Positions 52,235 to 60,444 of a stretch of 64,000 nucleotides of DNA are shown here, in pieces. Both the position numbers and the translations under genes were made by a program. The stretch is from Microbacterium aurugineum (GTDB taxonomy: Bacteria > Actinomycetota > Actinomycetes > Actinomycetales > Microbacteriaceae). The DNA lies in the NCBI RefSeq assembly GCF_023101205.1, contig NZ_CP078078.1, positions 3,171,411 to 3,235,410 of the forward strand. Direction: 5' to 3'. Numbering within the stretch: position 1 is the first letter of the stretch; every line of letters starts with the position of its first letter. Below the pieces are notes generated by a model, which was given only the letters and a program-made list of their open reading frames with translations, was not told the DNA's origin and did no database searches.

Positions 52235-53545
52235 CTACTTCTCCGACCGATCCTCGACCACGCCGGCGATCGTGTCGAGCGTCTCCTGCGCGTCGGTCTT
52301 GCCTTCGTAGAGCTTCTGGAACTCCTCGGAGATGGCGACCGGCAGCCCCGGGACCCTGGCCTCAGCGGGGTAGTTCGTGAACCCGATGTCGCGCATGTCG
52401 AGGAACGTCTGCGCGTGCACGGGGTAGTCCCCCTCGAGCACCACGTCGTCGGCACCCTTGATCGACGGGACCGCGTTCCCGCCCCCTTCGAGGCGGAAGG
52501 TCTGCCCCTCCGCGGAGAGGAACTCCGTCCAGAACGTGAACGCGGCGTCCTTCACCTTGGTCTCGCCGTTGATCGCGAGGAAACTGGTCGCGACGCCGGT
52601 GGGAGCGGCCTCACCGTCGGGCGTCGGCCAGCGGACGATGTCGTAGCTGTCCTCTTCGCCCGTGGCCTTGACCGTGCCGATCGTGTAGCGGCCCTGCACG
52701 AAGAAACCGGCCTTGTGCGTGACGAAGATGCTGTCGGCTCCGGCGCCGTCGGGAAGCGTGTCGGCGACGACGAAGGTGCCGTCCTGGAAGAGGTCGCCGA
52801 GCTCCTGCACGGAAGCGACGGTGCCGTCGTCCTGGTTCGCGACGAACGCTCCCGCCTCGTCGTACGGCGCGGGAAGGCCCTGGGACGACAGCCAGCTCCA
52901 GTGGGTGGCCCAGTAGTTCCAGTACATCGTCCCGGTGAGCCCCGCGTCGTGGAGCGTGGCGTTCATCTCGAGGAACTTGTCGGTCGTCCACTCGCCGTTC
53001 TCGGCCAGCGTCGCGGGGTCCTCGGTGATCCCGGCGGCTTCCAGCGCCTGCTTGTCGTACCAGAAGACGTCGGGGTTGGAGTCGTTCGGGGCCGCGTAGA
53101 CCTCGCCGCCCTCCTCCGCCGCGCCGAAGAGTCCGGGGAAGAAGTCGTCCTTCGTGGTCTTGCTCGCGTCCGATTCCATCAGGTCGCTGAGCGGCATCAG
53201 CCTGTCGGAATCGACGAACTGGCCGATCATGTCGTCACCGACGTAGAAGACATCGGGAGCCGTGTTGCTGGTGAGCTGTGCGAGCAGCTTGGAGTGGTAG
53301 TCACCGTAGCCGGCGACGGGCTGGAGCTTGACGGTGATGTCGGGGTGGCGCTTCATGAAGTCCTTGTTGAACTCCTCGTAGCGGGTCAGCTCGTCCGCCG
53401 TGCCCCAGGTGGACCAGATGACCGTCGCGTTGCCGTCGGCGTCGACGCCACCGCCTCCTCCGCCGCCGCTGCACGCGGCGAGCCCCAGGGCCAGAGCGCC
53501 GGCGGCACCCAATGCCAGATACCGCGTCACGTTCGCACGTGCCAT
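52235..53545 (-). CDS. Carbohydrate ABC transporter binding lipoprotein
   Basis: A 436-residue type 1 sugar-binding lipoprotein. The signal peptide ends in lipobox LAAC (Cys about 25), followed by a Gly-rich linker. NATVIWSTWGTADELTRYEE and HPDITVKLQPVAGYGDYHSK are typical of the fold. It captures an oligosaccharide or glycoside outside the cell. It is the first gene of the uptake arm, behind a promoter with the GntR operator. Confidence 0.93.
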   Translation of the reverse strand: MARANVTRYLALGAAGALALGLAACSGGGGGGGVDADGNATVIWSTWGTADELTRYEEFNKDFMKRHPDITVKLQPVAGYGDYHSKLLAQLTSNTAPDVFYVGDDMIGQFVDSDRLMPLSDLMESDASKTTKDDFFPGLFGAAEEGGEVYAAPNDSNPDVFWYDKQALEAAGITEDPATLAENGEWTTDKFLEMNATLHDAGLTGTMYWNYWATHWSWLSSQGLPAPYDEAGAFVANQDDGTVASVQELGDLFQDGTFVVADTLPDGAGADSIFVTHKAGFFVQGRYTIGTVKATGEEDSYDIVRWPTPDGEAAPTGVATSFLAINGETKVKDAAFTFWTEFLSAEGQTFRLEGGGNAVPSIKGADDVVLEGDYPVHAQTFLDMRDIGFTNYPAEARVPGLPVAISEEFQKLYEGKTDAQETLDTIAGVVEDRSEK

Positions 53546-53604
53546 CTCGCTACCTCTTTCATCATTGGAAGATCGTGTCGGGAGCGCCTTTCCGGCGCAC
53601 TCGT

Positions 53605-53633
53605 ATTCTGTATACAGAACGCAATTCTGTCAA
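53605..53633 (-). promoter_or_regulatory. Promoter of the uptake arm with embedded GntR operator
   Basis: On the minus strand TTGACA (53633-53628), 17 bases and CAGAAT (53610-53605) form the promoter. The perfect palindrome TTCTGTATACAGAA (53606-53619) covers the -10 and part of the spacer, so GntR binding should block polymerase. Confidence 0.75.
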
Positions 53634-53693
53634 GGATCTCCCTCGGGTGACGGACATCGAGACCATCCCGTGACGTACCGGTCACCGGTGACG

Positions 53694-53699
53694 CAGACT
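53694..53699 (+). promoter_or_regulatory. -10 box for a leaderless transcript
   Basis: CAGACT ends six bases before the ATG at 53706; weaker than the TANNNT examples. Confidence 0.35.
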
Positions 53700-53705
53700 G
53701 GGTGC

Positions 53706-54149
53706 ATGACCGATCCCGACCCGCACCTGCTCGGCCCCGGCCTCCTGCCGACGCCGTTCACCGCCGAAGAGATCAGAGACGCCACTGGCAGGGGGAAGCG
53801 CATCCGCCTTCTCCTCGAAGGCCCGGACGGGCCGCTGGGCGAACACGTCAACCGCTTCCACCACACGGATGAGGAGGGCGCGACCCTCGATCGCTGGGCC
53901 GCGGCCGACCCGAACGCCGTGGTCTCGAGCCGGGTGACCTGGACCGAGCTCCAGGGCCATGCGGCGTTCGACGCCGAGACGACGAGCATGTCGACCGTGC
54001 CGCTGTCCTCCCCCCTGGGCGAGCTCACCTGCCGTCGATACGACACCGCCGACGGGATCTTCTGGTTCTCGTCCGCGCACCCCGGGATGCCGGTGCAGTA
54101 CGAGTCGGACGGCATCCGCACGACTGTGTTGAGCATCGAGCACGAGTGA
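53706..54149 (+). CDS. Hypothetical protein
   Basis: A 147-residue acidic soluble protein without signal or membrane segments. It begins MTDPDPHLLGPGLLPTPFTA and ends GIRTTVLSIEHE. No family is recognised; the alternation of short strands suggests a small beta-barrel. It is divergent from the sugar-binding gene and not obviously part of that regulon. Confidence 0.6.
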   Translation: MTDPDPHLLGPGLLPTPFTAEEIRDATGRGKRIRLLLEGPDGPLGEHVNRFHHTDEEGATLDRWAAADPNAVVSSRVTWTELQGHAAFDAETTSMSTVPLSSPLGELTCRRYDTADGIFWFSSAHPGMPVQYESDGIRTTVLSIEHE

Positions 54150-54174
54150 GACGTATCCGGCGGGCACGCATGTT

Positions 54175-54245
54175 GTGAAGGAGATCTCGCGTTCCGAAGG
54201 GGAGTCCGCGCGAACCTCTCCTTCACACCGTGAGATCTCCTTCAC
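54175..54245. repeat. Family B palindromic element, copy 3
   Basis: GTGAAGGAGATCTC (54175-54188) and exact complement GAGATCTCCTTCAC (54232-54245). The arms resemble those at 24159 and 25024. Confidence 0.75.
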
Positions 54246-54294
54246 GATCCGCGCGGTTGCCCGGCCCGTTCCCGCAGACGTCGGACACCCGGCG

Positions 54295-54300
54295 TAGGGT
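54295..54300 (+). promoter_or_regulatory. -10 box for a leaderless protease transcript
   Basis: TAGGGT ends six bases before the ATG at 54307. Confidence 0.5.
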
Positions 54301-54306
54301 CGATCC

Positions 54307-55377
54307 ATGAGCAGCACACCATCGACACAGTGTCACGGAGTCGTCCCGTCGTACCTGCTCGCACGCCTGGCCGAATCGGGGCGCTTCCCGAAGGCCGCGG
54401 CTGCGGCGCGGCAGACGCTGACGGCCGGACGACCGCCGTTCCGCGCCCGCATCGACCTGTCGATCGACGAGAACGGCGACCTGGTCGCCCAGCTGTCGGA
54501 TGCGCCGAACCGCACCATCAGCGACGCCGGCAACACCCAGCGCCTCCCCGGCGCGGTGGTGCGCGGCGAAGACGACGCCCCCGTGGCCGACACCGCGGTG
54601 AACGAAGCCTTCGACGGCCTCGGAGCGACCTTCGAGATGCTGCTGTCCGCCTTCGGGCGCAATTCCCTCGATGACGCCGGAGCCCCGCTGGACGCCACCG
54701 TGCACTACGGCGTCGACTACGACAACGCGTTCTGGGACGGTGAGCGCATGGTGTTCGGCGACGGCGACGGCGAGGTGTTCCAGCACTTCACCGGCTCACT
54801 CACGGTCATCGGGCACGAGCTCGCGCACGGCGTCGTCCAGCACACCGCGAACCTCGAATACCAGGGCCAGCCGGGCGCGCTGAACGAGTCGATCGCCGAC
54901 GTCTTCGGCGCCCTGACCGAGCAGTATGCGCTCGGGCAGACGGCCGACAGCGCCACGTGGCTCATCGGTGCCGAGATCTTCACGGATGCCGTCGAGGGCG
55001 CGGCCCTGCGGTCGATGATCGCCCCGGGCACCGCCTACGACGACGACGAGCTCGGCAAGGATCCGCAGCCCGATCACATGAGCGGCTTCGTGCGCACCAC
55101 CGAGGACAACGGCGGGGTGCACATCAACTCGGGCATCCCCAACCGCGCGTTCGCCCTGTTCGCGCTCGACCTCGGCGGCAATGCCTGGGAGCGCGCGGGG
55201 ACCGTCTGGTACCGGGCACTCACCGGCGGCCTGTCGAGCACGGCGTCCTTCCTCGAGTTCGCCGATGCGACGGTCGCCGCGGCCACCACGATCGACGAGG
55301 CCACGGCCACGGCGGCTCGACGCGCGTGGACCGTCGTGGGAGTCTATGCAGATGAGCGAGCCTCCCCCCGCGACTGA
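54307..55377 (+). CDS. M4 metallopeptidase, protealysin-like
   Basis: A 356-residue thermolysin-family protease. Zinc motif HELAH (His170, Glu171, His174), third ligand Glu194 in NESIADVFG, and the catalytic His about 272 in VHINSGIPNRAF. The short N-terminal propeptide has the PSYLL signature of protealysin-like precursors and there is no signal peptide. The enzyme is thus cytoplasmic or exported by an unknown route. It overlaps the following inhibitor-like gene by 26 bases. Leaderless start at 54307. Confidence 0.93.
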   Translation: MSSTPSTQCHGVVPSYLLARLAESGRFPKAAAAARQTLTAGRPPFRARIDLSIDENGDLVAQLSDAPNRTISDAGNTQRLPGAVVRGEDDAPVADTAVNEAFDGLGATFEMLLSAFGRNSLDDAGAPLDATVHYGVDYDNAFWDGERMVFGDGDGEVFQHFTGSLTVIGHELAHGVVQHTANLEYQGQPGALNESIADVFGALTEQYALGQTADSATWLIGAEIFTDAVEGAALRSMIAPGTAYDDDELGKDPQPDHMSGFVRTTEDNGGVHINSGIPNRAFALFALDLGGNAWERAGTVWYRALTGGLSSTASFLEFADATVAAATTIDEATATAARRAWTVVGVYADERASPRD

Positions 55378-55666
55378 CGCACCGATCGTGATCGCCGTCG
55401 TCCGCACGGGCGGCATCGCCGGCATCCGTCGCCGGTGGCAGGTGGAAGCAGGACCCGACGACGCCGGCGAATGGATCGACCTGATCGACCGGTGCCCCTG
55501 GGATCAGGAGGCACCGACCGACACCGGCGCCGACCGCTTCGTGTGGCGCATCCGCGCCCGGACTCCGGTCGAACGCCACGAGCGTGAGCTGCCCGACTCC
55601 GCGCTCGACGGACCCTGGCGCGCGCTCGTCGAGGCGGTCCGGCAGGCGGCGGCCGCGAAGGGCTGA
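55352..55666 (+). CDS. Emfourin-like protease inhibitor
   Basis: A 104-residue protein (IVIAVVRTGGIAGIRRRWQV; DRFVWRIRARTPVERHEREL; final GPWRALVEAVRQAA). Size, order of segments and place right after an M4 gene match emfourin, the inhibitor encoded next to protealysin-like proteases. The ATG at 55352 lies inside the protease gene, and an ATG at 55346 is two codons earlier. It should block the protease inside the cell. Confidence 0.8.
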   Translation: MSEPPPATDAPIVIAVVRTGGIAGIRRRWQVEAGPDDAGEWIDLIDRCPWDQEAPTDTGADRFVWRIRARTPVERHERELPDSALDGPWRALVEAVRQAAAAKG

Positions 55667-55749
55667 CCCCCGGCGCACCAGTCCCGGCGCACCGGCCCGG
55701 CGTCCGATCAATTCCGTGTGAATCCGGCCTCTGCGTCGAGGCGTGGGTT

Positions 55750-55755
55750 CACAAT
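55750..55755 (+). promoter_or_regulatory. -10-like box before the small acidic gene
   Basis: CACAAT ends six bases before the ATG at 55762. The spacing fits a leaderless start but the box is weak. Confidence 0.3.
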
Positions 55756-55761
55756 GGAGCC

Positions 55762-56013
55762 ATGGGAATGTTCCAGCAGAAGCCGGAAGAAGAACAGAGC
55801 CCCTGGGCACTGCCCTCCGAGCCCGTGAAGCGCTCCGAGGCCGAGGTGCTCGGCGAGGAACCCGCCGTCGACCCCCTCTCGCTCGGCCTCGGCTTCGGGG
55901 CGACGACCGAGGTCAGCTCGATCGTCTTCCCGATCGCGGAACCGGCGGCGGAGGCCGTGGGCGACTACGAGGCGGAGGAGCCCGTCGACGACGCGGGCGC
56001 CGAGTCCGACTGA
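55762..56013 (+). CDS. Small acidic hypothetical protein
   Basis: An 83-residue protein rich in Glu, Asp, Ala and Pro, probably disordered, with one short hydrophobic stretch (PLSLGLGFGATTEVSSIVFP). No family recognised. Its last 49 bases overlap the end of the convergent MscS gene. Confidence 0.5.
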   Translation: MGMFQQKPEEEQSPWALPSEPVKRSEAEVLGEEPAVDPLSLGLGFGATTEVSSIVFPIAEPAAEAVGDYEAEEPVDDAGAESD

Positions 56014-57050
56014 GGTCCGAACTCCACCCGGGTGCGCGGGAGGGCGTCCGGGTACTCCCGCTGCAACCAGCTCATCATCTTCTCCCGCACCTCGCAGCGG
56101 ATCGTCCACTGGTCGTCGGAGTCCTTCGCCGACATCACCAACCGGACGGTGACGTACCCGCCCTGTGCGTCCGTCACCAGTGCGCTCGACGAGCGCCCGT
56201 CCCAGGCGGGCGAGGCTTCGACGATGCGGGTGAACTCCGCGCGCAGTGCGTCCATCGGCACGCGCCAGTCCAGATCCAGGTAGACGGTGCCGAGGATCTT
56301 GTCCGACCTGCGCGTCCACGTCTCGATCGGCGTCGAGGTGAAGTAGCTGCACGGCACGACGAGGCGTCGCTCATCCCAGATGTAGACGACCACGTACGAC
56401 AGGTTGATCTCGCCGACCCGTCCCCACTCGCCTTCGACCACGACGACGTCGCCCACGCGGATGGCGTCCGTGAAGGCCACCTGTATCCCGGCGATGAGGT
56501 TGCCGAGGATCGACTGCGCCGCGAGGCCGGCGATGATGCTCGCGATACCCGCCGACGCGAGGAGGCTCGTGCCCACAGCTCGCATCTCGGGGAAGGTGAA
56601 CAGCACGGCCCCCAGAGCCAGCACGGCGATCGACACCAGCACGAGCCGATGGATGACGAGCAGCTGCGTGCGTCGGCGTCGCGCCTCCGGACCGACGAGG
56701 ACGGTCTCCTCGCGCTCGATCAGCCGTTCGAAACCGAACGAGATCGCCGCGGCGAACAGCCAGGACCCGACGAGGATGGTCGAGATCAGGAACAGTCGCG
56801 AGACCGCCGGCCACCATCCCTGCTCGGCGGGCGCCGTGATCGCCATCGCGATCCACACCGCGACGACCAGCGCCGTGGCCGTCGTGGCGTTGCGCACCCT
56901 GCGCGCGAAATCACGCACCCACGGCAGACGACGGCTCACGAGCGCGGCCACCAGACGCAGCAGTACGAGAACGGCGACGGTGGCGAGGACCGCGATCGCG
57001 ATCACCACGGCCGTGCCGACCAAGGATTCCCATTCGGTGCCGGAAGACAT
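55965..57050 (-). CDS. MscS-family mechanosensitive channel
   Basis: A 361-residue protein with four or five N-terminal helices and an MscS pore/beta domain: LLASAGIASIIAGLAAQSIL followed by GNLIAGIQVAFTDAIRVGDV and VEGEWGRVGEINLSYVVVYI. Such channels release solutes on osmotic downshift. ATG 57050 has minus-strand TAGGGT six bases upstream. It is divergent from the RNase H gene. Confidence 0.92.
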   Translation of the reverse strand: MSSGTEWESLVGTAVVIAIAVLATVAVLVLLRLVAALVSRRLPWVRDFARRVRNATTATALVVAVWIAMAITAPAEQGWWPAVSRLFLISTILVGSWLFAAAISFGFERLIEREETVLVGPEARRRRTQLLVIHRLVLVSIAVLALGAVLFTFPEMRAVGTSLLASAGIASIIAGLAAQSILGNLIAGIQVAFTDAIRVGDVVVVEGEWGRVGEINLSYVVVYIWDERRLVVPCSYFTSTPIETWTRRSDKILGTVYLDLDWRVPMDALRAEFTRIVEASPAWDGRSSSALVTDAQGGYVTVRLVMSAKDSDDQWTIRCEVREKMMSWLQREYPDALPRTRVEFGPQSDSAPASSTGSSAS

Positions 57051-57056
57051 CCGTCC

Positions 57057-57062
57057 ACCCTA
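57057..57062 (-). promoter_or_regulatory. -10 box for a leaderless MscS transcript
   Basis: Minus-strand TAGGGT ends six bases before the ATG at 57050. Confidence 0.5.
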
Positions 57063-57117
57063 GGCGGCGCGCACGGAGGACGCGAGTGCGCGGCGATCGC
57101 GCACCCGGTGACCGCAT

Positions 57118-57123
57118 TACGGT
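57118..57123 (+). promoter_or_regulatory. -10 box for a leaderless RNase HI transcript
   Basis: TACGGT ends six bases before the ATG at 57130. Confidence 0.5.
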
Positions 57124-57129
57124 GGAGGG

Positions 57130-57882
57130 ATGACGATCACCGCCGCCGCAGACGGCTCCGCCCTGGGCAACCCCGGCCCCAACGGCTGGGCCTGGTACAT
57201 CGACGACGCGAACTGGGCGGCGGGCGGCTCCCCGCACGGCACCAACAATCAGGGCGAGTTGCGGGCGGTGCTGGAGCTGCTGCGTGCGACGGCGGGCACC
57301 GACGAGAAGCTGCTGATCGAATGCGACAGCCGCTACGTGATCGACTCCGTGACCAAGTGGATGCCGGGGTGGAAGCGCAAGGGCTGGCGGAAGTCCGACG
57401 GCGGGCCCGTGCTCAACCGCGACCTGCTGGAGGGCATCGACGAGGCGATCCGTGGGCGTGACGTCGAGTTCTCCTGGGTCAAAGGCCACGCCGGACACCC
57501 TCTGAACGAGGCAGCCGACGAGCGTGCGAACGCGGCCGCGAAGGCATACCAGGCCGGGGAGGAGCCGCGTCGAGGTCCGGGCTTCACGCGGGCCACCGGT
57601 GCCGGTGCCGCCGTCGCCGCATCCGCTCCTGTGGCGGCCTCCGTTCCTGCGACGGGCTCCGCCCCGGTGGCCGCCGTGCCATCGACCACGCTCGCGGAGC
57701 CGTTGTGGGCCGAGACCTCGGACCTGCTCGACGGACTCGACGATCCGGGCTCCACGAACGCGCCCGAGGACGACCCGATCGAACTGCGCATCCCGCTCAC
57801 CTCGGACGAGCACGCCCGATTGCGCGACCGCGCGGACGCGCAGGGCGTCTCCCTCGAAGAGGCTCTCCGTCGGCTGATCTGA
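57130..57882 (+). CDS. rnhA: Ribonuclease HI with C-terminal ribbon-helix-helix-like tail
   Basis: A 250-residue protein. Residues 1-140 are a complete RNase H domain with the acidic quartet Asp in AADGSALGN, Glu in NQGELRAV, Asp in IECDSRYVI and Asp in NEAADERAN. An Ala/Pro linker of about 50 residues follows, then a C-terminal 35-residue segment, IELRIPLTSDEHARLRDRAD plus GVSLEEALRRLI, resembling a ribbon-helix-helix DNA-binding motif. It degrades RNA in RNA-DNA hybrids; the tail may hold it on DNA or dimerise it. Confidence 0.92.
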   Translation: MTITAAADGSALGNPGPNGWAWYIDDANWAAGGSPHGTNNQGELRAVLELLRATAGTDEKLLIECDSRYVIDSVTKWMPGWKRKGWRKSDGGPVLNRDLLEGIDEAIRGRDVEFSWVKGHAGHPLNEAADERANAAAKAYQAGEEPRRGPGFTRATGAGAAVAASAPVAASVPATGSAPVAAVPSTTLAEPLWAETSDLLDGLDDPGSTNAPEDDPIELRIPLTSDEHARLRDRADAQGVSLEEALRRLI

Positions 57883-57897
57883 CGCGCACCACCGGGG

Positions 57898-59088
57898 TCA
57901 CCGGAGGTATTCGGGGCGCGCTCCGATCCCGACGAAGCGCCCGGTGATCCGGGACAGGCGAGGGTGATCCCGCAGCATCCGCAACGGGAAGGGCAGAGGT
58001 GCGTCCGCGGCGCCCGACGCGAGGAGAGGACCCTGCAGTCGTCGCTGGATCGCCTGGGTCACGATCACCGGCCAGACGCGACGACGCTCGACCCGGCGGA
58101 GGTCGGCACGCTGCGGCACACGGGTACTCAGCACCGGCCCGAGGATGCGATCGGCGGCCACCGCGTCCTGGATGGCCAGGTTGATCCCCACGCCTCCCGC
58201 GGGAGACATGGCGTGCGCAGAGTCGCCGATGCACAGGAGCCCGTCGACGTGCCACCGACGCAGCCGCTCCAGGCGCACACGCAGAAGGTGCACGTCGGCC
58301 GGACGGAGGTGCGCGGCCGCGGCGCCGAGGCGAGGCGAGATGCGGCGCAGGCGCTCGTTCATCCGATGCAGGTCGTCTTCGGAGCCCGTCCAGGCACCTG
58401 CGGGGATCACGTGCGCGATCTGGAAGAAGTCCCCGCGGTCGATCGTGATGGCCATGCCCGCGCCGGCCTGGATGAACGGGTACACCTCGTCGCCGTCCTT
58501 CGGCAGCCGGAACCACAGGACATCCATCGACGCGGCCACCCCGACCGGTGAGAGCCCGGCAGCGGTACGGAGCTCGGAGTCACGTCCCGACGCATCGACG
58601 ACGAGGTGTGCACGGATGTCGACCGGTCCGTCCGGCCCGGTTCCGGTGACCCCGACGATCCGCCCCTCCTCGCGCACGACGTCCTGGATGCGGGTCGAAC
58701 GCAGCAGGCGGAACCCCGGGAACTCTTCCGCAGACGAGGCCAGCAGGTCGAGGAAGTCCCACTGCGGCATGAACGTCATCACCTTCCTCGCCGTCGGCAG
58801 GTGTGAGAAGTCGGCCAGGGTCAGTTCGGTGCCGTGCCAGCTGAGCGTGACCTCCGACATATCGGCGTGGGGGCGCGCGAGGAAGTCGTCGAGCAGTCCG
58901 AGCTCGCCCAACAGCTCCTGAGTGGAGGGGTGGATCGTGTCGCCCCGGAAGTCGCGGAGGAAGTCGGCATGCTTCTCGATCACGGTGACCCGGAGCCCGC
59001 GACGCGCGAGCAGCAGTCCGAGCATGAGCCCGGCGGGCCCACCTCCGACGATGACGGTGTCGGTATCGGTGTCGCTTCTCGTGTCCAT
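57898..59088 (-). CDS. FAD-dependent monooxygenase
   Basis: A 396-residue flavoprotein of the PHBH-like class. N-terminal VIVGGGPAGLMLGLLLARRG, middle LVVDASGRDSELR and the FAD ribityl motif CIGDSAHAMSPAGGVGINLA are present. It hydroxylates a small aromatic or related substrate with NAD(P)H and oxygen. It is divergent from a TetR gene 37 bases away, which probably controls it. ATG 59088 has GACGCT six bases upstream. Confidence 0.9.
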   Translation of the reverse strand: MDTRSDTDTDTVIVGGGPAGLMLGLLLARRGLRVTVIEKHADFLRDFRGDTIHPSTQELLGELGLLDDFLARPHADMSEVTLSWHGTELTLADFSHLPTARKVMTFMPQWDFLDLLASSAEEFPGFRLLRSTRIQDVVREEGRIVGVTGTGPDGPVDIRAHLVVDASGRDSELRTAAGLSPVGVAASMDVLWFRLPKDGDEVYPFIQAGAGMAITIDRGDFFQIAHVIPAGAWTGSEDDLHRMNERLRRISPRLGAAAAHLRPADVHLLRVRLERLRRWHVDGLLCIGDSAHAMSPAGGVGINLAIQDAVAADRILGPVLSTRVPQRADLRRVERRRVWPVIVTQAIQRRLQGPLLASGAADAPLPFPLRMLRDHPRLSRITGRFVGIGARPEYLR

Positions 59089-59094
59089 GCAGAC

Positions 59095-59119
59095 AGCGTC
59101 CCGCTCCGCGTGCGACGAT
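59095..59119. promoter_or_regulatory. Divergent -10 boxes of the monooxygenase and tetR genes
   Basis: Minus-strand GACGCT (59100-59095) and plus-strand GACGAT (59114-59119) each lie six bases before a start codon. The two leaderless promoters overlap in -35 regions, so one TetR dimer could silence both. Confidence 0.45.
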
Positions 59120-59125
59120 GCGAGA

Positions 59126-59689
59126 ATGGTCAATAAATCGCCGGGCCGTCCGCGCGGATCGTCGACGGCACGGGCTCGGCTGCTCGAGGCAGCGCAGAAG
59201 CACGTTGTTCGAGGTGATCTGGCGGCCATCTCGTCCCGTCGACTGGCCGCGGAAGTCGGCGTCAGCCACACCCTGGTCAATTATCATTTCGGATCGCGGG
59301 ACGACCTCGTCGCCGCGGCGATCGCCCTGCGCGCAGCACCGCATGATGTGATCGCGCTCGCCCGCGGACGAGACGGTCACGGCCCCGTCGACCTCTCGCG
59401 CCTGGCGCACGGCATCCTCGCGGTCTGGGAGCATCCCGAGCACGGGGTGCAGCTCGTCGGTCTCGCACGGCGTCTCGCCGCCGCGGATGACTCCGCCGCG
59501 TCGATCAGCGGCTACATCCAGGTGGCGGTATTCGAACCTCTCGTGGCCGACTTCGGGCGCGAGCACGCACGGCGGATGGCCGTGGCGATCGTCGGCTTCC
59601 TCTTCGGACGGTACGTGCTGGAGCTGCCGATGTTCGCCACGCTCCCGCGCGAGGAGGCAGGACGGCTCCTCCTCTCGATGATCCGGTGA
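59126..59689 (+). CDS. TetR family regulator
   Basis: A 187-residue regulator. The helix-turn-helix lies in LAAISSRRLAAEVGVSHTLV followed by NYHFGSRDDLV, and the C-terminal part resembles TetR_C members. Divergent from the monooxygenase gene, its likely target. Confidence 0.88.
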   Translation: MVNKSPGRPRGSSTARARLLEAAQKHVVRGDLAAISSRRLAAEVGVSHTLVNYHFGSRDDLVAAAIALRAAPHDVIALARGRDGHGPVDLSRLAHGILAVWEHPEHGVQLVGLARRLAAADDSAASISGYIQVAVFEPLVADFGREHARRMAVAIVGFLFGRYVLELPMFATLPREEAGRLLLSMIR

Positions 59690-59718
59690 GTCGGTCCGTA
59701 GACTCAGCGGATGAAGGA

Positions 59719-60444
59719 ATGGCGGGTGACGCAGCGGTGAAGGCGCGTACCGTCTTCGGGCTGCTCCGCCTCAGTGCCGCCGCCATCTGCCTCGTGGCGC
59801 TCATCCACCGACTGAGCTGGGGGTTGGCGTCGAACACCGTCGCGAGCCAGAACTTCTTCGCGTACCTGACCAACCAGTCGAACATCGCGTTCGTGGTGCT
59901 GCTCACCGTCGCCGGCATCCTCGCGTTGCGCCGTGCGAAGGACCCCCGGTGGCTCACGGTCGCTCTCGCCCTCGTACTGACCTGGACGATCACGGCGGGG
60001 CTGGTGTTCGCGATCCTCGTGTGGCAGGCGGGCGTCCGCGGGATCCGCATCGATGTGCCGTGGTCCGATCAGGTGCTGCACTTCTGGCTGCCGGCGGTGA
60101 CCGTGGCGGCCTGGGCGCTGGCTCCCGGACACCGGACCGTGCCGTGGCGGGTCATCCCGGTGTCACTCGCCTATCCGGTGGTGTGGGGCGTCGCGACGTT
60201 GATCCGCGGACCGCTGATCGGGTGGTACCCCTACTACTTCCTCGACCCGCGACAGGTGAGCGGACCGGCCGAGTTCGTGATCTCCTCGGCGATCGCGCTG
60301 GGTTCGTTCGCGGCCGTCGCCACCGTACTCGTGCTGATCAGCCGGATGCCTCTGCCCCGCGATCTACGCGAGGGTGGGGAGGACGCCTCCGCCGCATCGC
60401 TGTCCGAGCCGGAACCCGCCGGCGAGAAGGTCGCTCAGGTGTAG
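59719..60444 (+). CDS. Pr6Pr family membrane protein
   Basis: About 241 residues with six hydrophobic helices. SQNFFAYLTNQSNIAFVVLL and VPWSDQVLHFWLPAVTVAAW carry the conserved Asn and His of the Pr6Pr/FAR-17a-AIG1-like family, whose animal members hydrolyse fatty acid esters of hydroxy fatty acids. The bacterial role is unknown. The start is uncertain: GTG 59686, ATG 59719 or a later GTG. It overlaps the convergent amine-oxidase-like gene by ten bases. Confidence 0.75.
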   Translation: MAGDAAVKARTVFGLLRLSAAAICLVALIHRLSWGLASNTVASQNFFAYLTNQSNIAFVVLLTVAGILALRRAKDPRWLTVALALVLTWTITAGLVFAILVWQAGVRGIRIDVPWSDQVLHFWLPAVTVAAWALAPGHRTVPWRVIPVSLAYPVVWGVATLIRGPLIGWYPYYFLDPRQVSGPAEFVISSAIALGSFAAVATVLVLISRMPLPRDLREGGEDASAASLSEPEPAGEKVAQV

